In this document: positions 6,300-10,974 of the stretch, piece after piece
Layout: every line of letters starts with the position of its first letter
Position numbering within the stretch: the first letter of the stretch is position 1
Assembly: GCA_027074805.1 (NCBI GenBank)
Contig: JALTCK010000016.1
Coordinates: 1 to 10,974 of the forward strand
Direction of reading: 5' to 3'
Origin: Thermococcus sp.
GTDB taxonomy: Archaea > Methanobacteriota_B > Thermococci > Thermococcales > Thermococcaceae
DNA: 10,974 nt
Notes under the pieces: model-generated
What the model was told of the DNA's origin: nothing
The model's database searches: none
Seen by the model: only the letters and a program-made list of their open reading frames with translations
Program-made: the position numbers and the translations under genes

Positions 6300-7169
6300 A
6301 TGGGAGTCGTGATGTGGTTGAGAACCGGCCTGCTGATGGCCATATTGACTGCCTTGCTCATGGCCATAGGCTACGTCTTCGGGGGACCAAACGTTGCTTT
6401 CATGATGTTCATGTTTTCAATGCTCTTTAACTTCATAACTTACTGGTACAGCGACAGGATAGTGCTCGGCTGGTACCACGCAAGGATAGTAGACGAAAAC
6501 GAAGCGCCAGAGCTCTATGCCATAGTTAGGAACCTAACAGAGAGGGCAGGCCTTCCGATGCCTAGGGTGGCGATAATCCCAAGCGAGACCCCCAATGCAT
6601 TCGCTACAGGCAGGGACCCCAAGCATGCGGTGGTTGCCGTGACTACCGGCCTGCTAAAGCTTCTCGATAGAGACGAGCTTGAGGGGGTTCTAGGACATGA
6701 GCTGACCCACATCAAGAACAGGGACATGCTCATCGGAACCTTTGCTGCAGCCATGGCTGGGGCGATAATCCAGCTTGCCTACTGGGCCCGCTGGATAGCG
6801 ATATTCGGCGGTTTTGGCGACGACAGGGACGGTGACAACGTTCTTGCCGCGATACTCATAGCGGTGCTCGCTCCAATAGCTGCCATGCTCGTACAGGCTG
6901 CAGTGAGCCGTTCTAGGGAATTCTTGGCGGACGAAGGAGGGGCAAAGATGAGTGGGAAACCCCATGCCCTAGCGAGTGCGTTGATGAAGATAGAGCAGGC
7001 TGTAAGGTATCGTCCAATGCAAGAAGGAAACCCAGCGACAGCACATATGTTCATAATCAACCCCTTCAGGAGCATGAGCATCGCAAACCTGTTCTCTACC
7101 CATCCGCCCACCGAGAAGAGGATAGAGAGACTCAGAAAAATAGCAGAGGAAATGGGGATTTACTTCTGA
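6300..7169 (+). CDS. htpX: HtpX-family membrane zinc metalloprotease, copy 1
   Basis: 289 residues, close to the usual HtpX size. M48-family protease of the cytoplasmic membrane that degrades damaged or misfolded membrane proteins, with its active site on the cytosolic side. Visible: two N-terminal membrane helices (about 8-28 and 32-49), the conserved AGLPMPRVAI and TPNAFATGR blocks (83-92, 98-105), zinc motif HELTH (133-137), two further hydrophobic helices (about 143-165 and 181-203), and the third zinc ligand Glu207 in SREFLADE. The end has the conserved STHPPTEKRI (266-275). ATG 6300 is chosen because GGTGA sits four bases upstream and because it aligns residue for residue with the start of the second copy; an ATG at 6240 would add 20 residues with no ribosome binding site. 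Neighbouring thermosome and a second htpX suggest a quality-control role. Confidence 0.94.
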   Translation: MGVVMWLRTGLLMAILTALLMAIGYVFGGPNVAFMMFMFSMLFNFITYWYSDRIVLGWYHARIVDENEAPELYAIVRNLTERAGLPMPRVAIIPSETPNAFATGRDPKHAVVAVTTGLLKLLDRDELEGVLGHELTHIKNRDMLIGTFAAAMAGAIIQLAYWARWIAIFGGFGDDRDGDNVLAAILIAVLAPIAAMLVQAAVSRSREFLADEGGAKMSGKPHALASALMKIEQAVRYRPMQEGNPATAHMFIINPFRSMSIANLFSTHPPTEKRIERLRKIAEEMGIYF

Positions 7170-7173
7170 ACTT

Positions 7174-7196
7174 GCTTTCCTTTTTGTCTTGCTTTT
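7174..7196 (+). terminator. T-rich termination region after htpX copy 1
   Basis: Several T tracts (TTTCC, TTTTTG, CTTTTG) follow the stop codon, before the promoter of the next gene. Archaeal RNA polymerase can stop at T-rich stretches without a hairpin; there is no clear stem here. Confidence 0.35.
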
Positions 7197-7204
7197 GAAG
7201 TGAA

Positions 7205-7219
7205 CGAAAGCTTTGTAAA
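7205..7219 (+). promoter_or_regulatory. BRE/TATA promoter of the second htpX gene
   Basis: CGAAAG then CTTTGTAAA, a good Thermococcales promoter. Transcription would start near 7240, just before the ribosome binding site GGGGTGAT (7244-7251). The second copy is therefore probably regulated independently of the first. Confidence 0.65.
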
Positions 7220-7243
7220 TAGTGTTTCAAGTTCAATTCGAGA

Positions 7244-7251
7244 GGGGTGAT
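7244..7251 (+). promoter_or_regulatory. Ribosome binding site that selects a TTG start
   Basis: GGGGTGAT is five bases before TTG 7257. An ATG overlapping the site (7250-7252) is in another frame, so the rare TTG is the real start; the alignment with the first HtpX copy agrees. Confidence 0.7.
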
Positions 7252-7256
7252 GAAGT

Positions 7257-8162
7257 TTGAAAATCTGGCTATTCGTGAGAACCACCTTTATGATAGCCCT
7301 GCTCACGGGGCTTTTGATGGCTGTTGGTTATCTCCTCGGCGGCGAAAGGTGGATGAGCTACATGTTCTGGTTCGCTGTCATAATGAGCTTCCTATCCTTC
7401 TGGTACAGTGATCAGCTCGTTGTGAAGATGATGAAAGCAAGGATAGTGAGCCGCAAGGAAGCACCTGAGCTTTATGAGATTGTCGAGAGGCTCTCTAAGA
7501 AAGCCGGACTTCCAATGCCCAAAGTTGCGATAATTGACGATCCAACGCCTAATGCATTTGCAACTGGAAGGAACGCCAAGCACGCCCTAGTGACGGTAAC
7601 CACAGGAATTCTTGAGCTCCTCGACGAGGATGAGCTTGAGGGCGTCCTTGGCCACGAGCTTACTCACATTAGGAATCATGACATCCTTGTAGGGACTATC
7701 GTCGGTGCCCTCGCCGGGGCTGTAGTCTACATCGCATACATAACCAAGTATCTGGCCTTCTTCAGGGTAATCTTTGGGAGTCTCAGTCTTGACCGTTTTA
7801 TATACGCCCTCTTAATAGCGATAACAGCCCCCATTGCTGCGGTAATAATCCGCTCCGCAATAAGCAGGAGAAGGGAGTTCGCGGCGGACGAGGGTGGCGC
7901 GAGACTCAGTGGCAAACCCTGGGCTCTTGCAAGCGCTCTCCTTAAGCTTGACAGGGCAGTAAAGAAGCTCCAGGCAGAACAAAAGGCTAAGAAAGCCAAG
8001 CAGAAGGCCCTCGGGAATCCTGGACTGGCTCACCTATTCATAGTCAACCACTTTGAGCGGGACAAGGTTTCCACCCTTTTTGCAACTCATCCGCCGACCA
8101 AACAGCGCATTGAGCACCTCAGGAAGATAGCGAAGGAAATGGGCGTAGAGTTCCAGTACTGA
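7257..8162 (+). CDS. htpX: HtpX-family membrane zinc metalloprotease, copy 2
   Basis: 301 residues, a clear paralogue of the preceding gene and the same kind of membrane protease. Shared landmarks fall at identical positions: GY at 24-25, WYSD at 49-52, ARIV at 61-64, EAPELY at 68-73, TPNAFATGR at 98-105, HELTH at 133-137, and Glu207 in RREFAADE. Helices are at about 3-26, 32-49, 144-165 and 180-202. Unlike copy 1 it has a Lys/Ala/Gln-rich insertion at about 236-251 (LQAEQKAKKAKQK), just after the conserved ALASALLK helix, which could be an exposed basic helix. It uses a TTG start, chosen because GGGGTGAT precedes it and because the N-terminus then aligns exactly with copy 1. It has its own promoter, 87 bases after copy 1. 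Tandem duplication followed by divergence is the simplest history. Confidence 0.94.
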   Translation: MKIWLFVRTTFMIALLTGLLMAVGYLLGGERWMSYMFWFAVIMSFLSFWYSDQLVVKMMKARIVSRKEAPELYEIVERLSKKAGLPMPKVAIIDDPTPNAFATGRNAKHALVTVTTGILELLDEDELEGVLGHELTHIRNHDILVGTIVGALAGAVVYIAYITKYLAFFRVIFGSLSLDRFIYALLIAITAPIAAVIIRSAISRRREFAADEGGARLSGKPWALASALLKLDRAVKKLQAEQKAKKAKQKALGNPGLAHLFIVNHFERDKVSTLFATHPPTKQRIEHLRKIAKEMGVEFQY

Positions 8163-8180
8163 CGTGTTTCTGCACTTTCT

Positions 8181-8198
8181 TAATTTTCTTTAAAGAAA
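8181..8198. terminator. A/T-rich convergent terminator with a palindrome
   Basis: The 27-base gap between htpX copy 2 and the convergent dehydrogenase-like gene is A/T rich and contains a perfect 14-base palindrome, TTTCTTTAAAGAAA (8185-8198), which overlaps the last codons of the minus-strand gene. Plus-strand T tracts at 8184-8191 could stop the htpX transcript. The palindrome may serve both directions. Confidence 0.4.
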
Positions 8199-8996
8199 GA
8201 TGCTCTTTGTCATTGCACCGTCTATTACAAGGGTGGAACCGAGCATATACTCGGCCTCATCACTCAGGAGAAAGGCCACGAGCGAGCCAAGTTCGTCCCA
8301 TCTCCCCGTTCTGTGGAGGGGTGTTCTGGAAAGTACCTCCCTCTCCCAGGTTTCCCCGAAGGATTCTCCCCTAACTTCTGCGATCACCCGGAGGTTCTCT
8401 TTTGCCCGTGGGGTCTCGAAACTCCCAAGAAGGATGGAGTAAGCCATTATTCCATGCTTTCCATAGGTTCTTGAAACGCTCTTGGCAAGCTGGATGAGAC
8501 CAGCTCTCGTCGTATCTGCCAGGATGAGTGGAGGCATAGGCTCCTTTATCGAGACAGAGTTAAGGTAGATAATCTTGCCCTTCATGCCCTTCTCAAGCCA
8601 TTTTCTGACGAGGAGCGTCGTTAGATAACCTGGTGCAACCGTGTGGAGCTCTGCAGCCTCCTTCCAATCATCGTAGCATGTTTCATTGAGAAGGCAGGGT
8701 TCGCAGGAGATATTTGGCGCATTCCAGACGAGGGCGTCAACCCTGCCCATGAGTTCCCAAGCTTCTCTTATGAGGTTCTCAAGATCCTCTCTGCGGAGCA
8801 GGTTGGCCAGGACTGTGTGAACTTCTCCGAACCTAGACAGTTCTTTTTTGGCATTGTCTAAGTTCTTAGAACTGTGAGAGCTTATCACAACCCTTGCGTT
8901 TCTTTTCAAAAGCTCCCTTGCAATGTGGAAGCCTATCCCCCTCGACGAAGCTGTGATGATGATTCCTAAGCCCTCAAGGTCGATCCCGATGCTCAT
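8190..8996 (-). CDS. SDR-fold protein lacking the catalytic Tyr/Lys pair
   Basis: 268 residues. A short-chain dehydrogenase/reductase by fold: cofactor loop TASSRGIG (15-22, a variant of TGxxxGIG), NAP at 92-94 in place of NNAG, Ser147 in YLNSVS, and a normal C-terminal end with TPLHRTGRWDEL and a final VIDGA. However, the residue 13 after Ser147, where Tyr is expected, is Ala160, and the Lys four later is Arg164 (LADTTRAGL). A known SDR subgroup (BKR_like_SDR type) has the same replacement and KEPxP after the Ser, so this is a family trait rather than decay. Substrate unknown; classical proton relay is unlikely. ATG 8996 is preferred over TTG 9005: a TATA-like element ~27 bases upstream suggests a leaderless mRNA. 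A C-x2-C-x5-C cluster (98, 101, 107) is unusual. It converges on htpX and diverges from the flavoprotein gene. Confidence 0.88.
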   Translation of the reverse strand: MSIGIDLEGLGIIITASSRGIGFHIARELLKRNARVVISSHSSKNLDNAKKELSRFGEVHTVLANLLRREDLENLIREAWELMGRVDALVWNAPNISCEPCLLNETCYDDWKEAAELHTVAPGYLTTLLVRKWLEKGMKGKIIYLNSVSIKEPMPPLILADTTRAGLIQLAKSVSRTYGKHGIMAYSILLGSFETPRAKENLRVIAEVRGESFGETWEREVLSRTPLHRTGRWDELGSLVAFLLSDEAEYMLGSTLVIDGAMTKSIFL

Positions 8997-9017
8997 GGGA
9001 TCCAATACCCGCAGGGG

Positions 9018-9029
9018 TCTAATAATCTT
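9018..9029 (-). promoter_or_regulatory. Possible TATA box of the SDR-like gene
   Basis: AAGATTATTAGA on the minus strand, centred about 27 bases before ATG 8996, consistent with a leaderless transcript. No Shine-Dalgarno site is seen before that ATG. Confidence 0.4.
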
Positions 9030-9098
9030 ACGGTGGACATTTTTCCAAAGATTACACGAATTCGGGTAGCCTAATTAATCACTTTGACAGCTTTTTCA

Positions 9099-9136
9099 CC
9101 AAAACCCTATTAAGACGAAAAACCTTCGATTTTAAG
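9099..9136 (+). promoter_or_regulatory. Promoter region of the flavoprotein gene, two candidate TATA boxes
   Basis: Two BRE/TATA-like elements lie in the divergent gap 8997-9167: CAAAACCCTATTAAG (about 9100-9114) and CGAAAAACC followed by ATTTTAAG (9129-9136). The first would give a leader of about 33 bases holding GGGGGTGA (9156-9163); the second would start close to that site. I cannot decide between them. I see nothing else in the rest of the gap. Confidence 0.45.
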
Positions 9137-9167
9137 CAGATTTCTTGAAAAATTTGGGGGTGAAAAG

Positions 9168-10214
9168 GTGAGATTCTACATCTGCAGGGAGAGAGATGAT
9201 CCTAAACCTTTCAGAATAGCTATCATTGGAGCTGGCCCTGCCGGACTCGCAGCCGCGGGCTATCTCGCATGCAGGGGCTATGAGGTTCATGTCTATGAGA
9301 AGATGCCCGAAGGCGGGGGAATGGTCGCCTTTGCCATCCCTGAGGTTAGGATTCCAGTGAAGGCCGTTAGAGAAGGCATGGCGGATCTCGAAAGGATCGG
9401 AGTCAATTTCCACTTCCGGACGAAGGTGGTCTATGACTCTCCCAAGGAACTTGGGGATGAGTGGGCCGAACACTTTGTGTCCCTTGAGAGACTTTTGGGA
9501 GAGTTTGACGCTCTTCTTATAGCAACAGGAGCTTGGAGGCCGAGGAACCTGAAGGTTCCTGGTATTGATCTGTCGGGCGTTTACGATGCCCTAACCCTGC
9601 TCCATCACGTAAAGATGGCTAGGATCGGATACTACCCATGGAGCCGTATTCCTGACCTGAAAGGCAAGCACGTTGTTATAATTGGGGCGGGCTATACTGC
9701 CGTTGACGTAGCTATTGAGGCAAGGCTGTTGGGAGCTGAAAAAGTCACGATTGTCTACCGTCGTTCTCTTAATCAGAGCTACGCTAAGGCAGAAATTAGA
9801 AAGCTTGTTGGGGAGGGCATGGAGTTCATCGAGATGGCCTCTCCGGTCAGGATTATTGGTAATAAAAAGGTTAAAGGTATTGAATTCTGCAGAACGAGAA
9901 TAGTCGAGGGAAGCGTTGTAATGACCAATGAGTGCTTTGTAATCGACGCAGATGTGGTTGCCTACGCCATTGGCCAGCTCCCGACGAGCCCGATAAGAGA
10001 GGTGGTCTGCGCCAATGAAGAAATCCTGAAGGAGGCGGGAATATTCTTTGCAGGGGATGTACTTGCACCGAGAAACATCGGGACGGCTATGCGGGAAGGG
10101 AGGGCCAGGGCCAATGAAATTGAAGAATGGTTGCTGAGCAAGGCTCCGAGGAAGATATTTCCGGTTTCTGCAACCACAAGGCTGATAGAGTCAGTCATGA
10201 GCGGAAAGTGCTGA
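9168..10214 (+). CDS. GltD-like FAD/NAD(P)-dependent oxidoreductase without Fe-S domain
   Basis: 348 residues with two dinucleotide-binding folds. The FAD site starts at IAIIGAGPAGLAAA (17-30) with Glu44 in VYEK ending the fold; the NAD(P) site is HVVIIGAGYTAVDVA (168-182), followed by VYRRS (196-200), whose arginines suggest NADPH. GIFFAGDVLAPRNIGTA (291-307) is the second FAD contact. It resembles the catalytic part of the glutamate synthase small subunit and SudA-type proteins (~450-480 residues) but lacks their N-terminal two-cluster ferredoxin-like domain: residues 1-15 have one Cys. It therefore probably uses another electron partner or acts as an NADPH-dependent reductase; the substrate cannot be read from sequence. 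GTG 9168 is chosen because GGGGGTGA lies four bases upstream. A single Cys is the last residue (348). The OsmC-like gene follows but has its own promoter. Confidence 0.88.
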   Translation: MRFYICRERDDPKPFRIAIIGAGPAGLAAAGYLACRGYEVHVYEKMPEGGGMVAFAIPEVRIPVKAVREGMADLERIGVNFHFRTKVVYDSPKELGDEWAEHFVSLERLLGEFDALLIATGAWRPRNLKVPGIDLSGVYDALTLLHHVKMARIGYYPWSRIPDLKGKHVVIIGAGYTAVDVAIEARLLGAEKVTIVYRRSLNQSYAKAEIRKLVGEGMEFIEMASPVRIIGNKKVKGIEFCRTRIVEGSVVMTNECFVIDADVVAYAIGQLPTSPIREVVCANEEILKEAGIFFAGDVLAPRNIGTAMREGRARANEIEEWLLSKAPRKIFPVSATTRLIESVMSGKC

Positions 10215-10262
10215 AGAACAGGAAAAAGATATCCTAAAACATGCCTATATGATGCTCAAGGG

Positions 10263-10281
10263 AAGGTTAAGTTTTTATTTT
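10263..10281 (+). promoter_or_regulatory. BRE/TATA promoter of the OsmC-like gene
   Basis: AAGGTTAA followed by GTTTTTATTTT. Transcription would start near 10300, upstream of GGGTGGG (10317-10323) and ATG 10327. An in-frame ATG at 10249 lies before this promoter, so it is unlikely to be the start. Confidence 0.5.
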
Positions 10282-10326
10282 CCATGTTATAATTATTATC
10301 GAAAAGAAAAGAATGCGGGTGGGATT

Positions 10327-10788
10327 ATGGAAGAAATAGACTTTAGAGCTGCAGCTGAGCTTCTCTCTGCCACTTCTGAGTGGATGGGAAACGGAAGGAC
10401 AAAGACAGAGATAGGTGGAATGCAAGTTGAGGTTGACAACCCCTTATCAGTTTCGCCGATGGGAGCGCCGAAAAACGTGACCTGGCCCGAACAGCTACTC
10501 CCGGCGGCTATGGCCGCGTGCTTTATCACCACAATGAGCAGTATAAGCGAGAGGCTCAGAATGCACCCGAAGGTAATACGGGTCACGGTAAAACCTCTTC
10601 TAGCTAGAGATATAGACGGAGGCTTCAAGTTCGAGAAGATGTTCATCACGGTGGAAGTTTCTCTTCCTAAGGAAGAAGTTTCTAAGGCTGAAAGGTTAAT
10701 CGAACTCACTCACAGTTACTGTCTGATCAGCAAGGCCCTGAAGGGCAACGTTGAGGAGATCATCGAGACAAAGGTGAATGAGGTTTAG
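10327..10788 (+). CDS. OsmC/Ohr-family thiol peroxidase-like protein
   Basis: 153 residues, usual OsmC/Ohr size. Proteins of this family reduce organic hydroperoxides with a pair of cysteines and protect against oxidative stress in the cytosol. The two family cysteines are in the expected contexts: Cys65 in LLPAAMAACFITTMS (58-72), at the start of the long central helix, and Cys132 in LTHSYCLISKALKG (127-140). Glu55 in TWPEQLL and Arg24 in GNGRTKTEI are candidates for the residues that activate the peroxidatic Cys (inferred from the family). The C-terminal strand is VEEIIETKV. GGGTGGG at 10317-10323 supports ATG 10327. Electron donor is not visible; the neighbouring NADPH-type flavoprotein is a candidate by position only. 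Some family members act on other substrates, so 'peroxidase' is the likely but unproven activity. Confidence 0.9.
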   Translation: MEEIDFRAAAELLSATSEWMGNGRTKTEIGGMQVEVDNPLSVSPMGAPKNVTWPEQLLPAAMAACFITTMSSISERLRMHPKVIRVTVKPLLARDIDGGFKFEKMFITVEVSLPKEEVSKAERLIELTHSYCLISKALKGNVEEIIETKVNEV

Positions 10789-10819
10789 CACCGCTCGGTT
10801 CTTTTCGCCCAGGCACAAG

Positions 10820-10826
10820 TTTATAA
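10820..10826 (+). promoter_or_regulatory. TATA box of the deoxyhypusine synthase gene
   Basis: TTTATAA preceded by GCACAAG, centred 27 bases before ATG 10850. There is no Shine-Dalgarno site before the ATG, so the mRNA is probably leaderless. Confidence 0.7.
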
Positions 10827-10849
10827 TTCCCCCTTTCCAATTTTTACCC

Positions 10850-10974
10850 ATGACCGAGCCGAAAGATATCGTCCTTAAGGAGAGCGCAGAGGTTGAGGGA
10901 ACCCCGATAGAGGGGCCGTGGCTGGATGAAGTCAAGAGCCTCGAGGAAGTGCTCGATTATTACGAGAGAATAGG
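10850..10974 (+). CDS. dys: Deoxyhypusine synthase, N-terminal fragment
   Basis: The window ends after 41 codons. Deoxyhypusine synthase transfers a butylamine group from spermidine to one lysine of initiation factor aIF5A, an essential step for translation elongation. The visible start, MTEPKDIVLKESAEVEG, then PIEGPWLDEV and SLEEVLDYYERIG, matches the archaeal deoxyhypusine synthase N-terminus as I know it from Thermococcales. The NAD and spermidine sites lie downstream, outside the window. ATG 10850 is chosen because a strong TATA box sits 27 bases upstream and no in-frame alternative is better placed. Assignment rests on this N-terminal similarity alone. Confidence 0.8.
   Translation, partial: MTEPKDIVLKESAEVEGTPIEGPWLDEVKSLEEVLDYYERI

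Noticed and set aside
7248..7254. GTGATGA resembling box C of a C/D-box guide RNA
   Set aside because: It is explained by the ribosome binding site of htpX copy 2, and no box D or D' (CTGA) is found at suitable spacing.
1..10974. Search by eye for CRISPR repeats, insertion sequences, tRNA/rRNA genes, toxin-antitoxin pairs and phage genes
   Set aside because: No regularly spaced repeats, transposase, inverted terminal repeats, tRNA-like arms or phage-like genes were seen; gene density and content are those of a core chromosome.

Overview
The window looks like chromosomal DNA of a hyperthermophilic euryarchaeon of the order Thermococcales (Thermococcus or Pyrococcus). The evidence is a group II chaperonin with the Thermococcales-type N-terminus and GGM tail, archaeal RtcB, a stand-alone Bud32 kinase, a deoxyhypusine synthase start, archaeal BRE/TATA promoters, and ribosome binding sites of the GGTGAT type mixed with apparently leaderless genes. 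I see no insertion sequence, integrase, CRISPR array, tRNA or rRNA. This is mainly core archaeal housekeeping DNA.

Layout. (1) 1-642, plus strand: the last 44 codons of rtcB (RNA ligase), then moaC (molybdenum cofactor synthesis). (2) 627-1136, minus: an unrecognised two-helix membrane protein whose 3' end overlaps moaC. (3) 1243-2973, plus: a MutS-family ATPase without mismatch-recognition or Smr domains. (4) 2970-3951, minus: a two-gene unit of an unrecognised small protein followed by the KEOPS kinase Bud32, converging on the mutS-like gene. (5) 4130-8162, plus: thermosome subunit, an unrecognised 124-residue protein, and two tandem HtpX-type membrane zinc proteases. (6) 8190-8996, minus: a short-chain dehydrogenase-like protein without the usual catalytic Tyr and Lys. 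(7) 9168-10788, plus: a GltD-like FAD/NAD(P) oxidoreductase and an OsmC/Ohr-type peroxidase-like protein, each with its own promoter. (8) 10850-end, plus: the leaderless start of deoxyhypusine synthase, cut by the window edge.

How the genes fit together. The middle is a protein quality-control neighbourhood: cytosolic folding (thermosome) beside two membrane proteases (HtpX). The right part is redox-related. Bud32 (t6A modification of tRNA) and deoxyhypusine synthase (aIF5A modification) are both translation-supporting modification enzymes, but they are far apart and separately transcribed.

The best leads are an abrupt GC-rich block inside the thermosome gene that covers the apical-domain coding region (likely gene conversion from a paralogue), the small protein translationally coupled to bud32, the unknown protein between the thermosome and htpX, and the duplicated htpX pair. 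I did not find convincing evidence for a wholly new multi-gene system.
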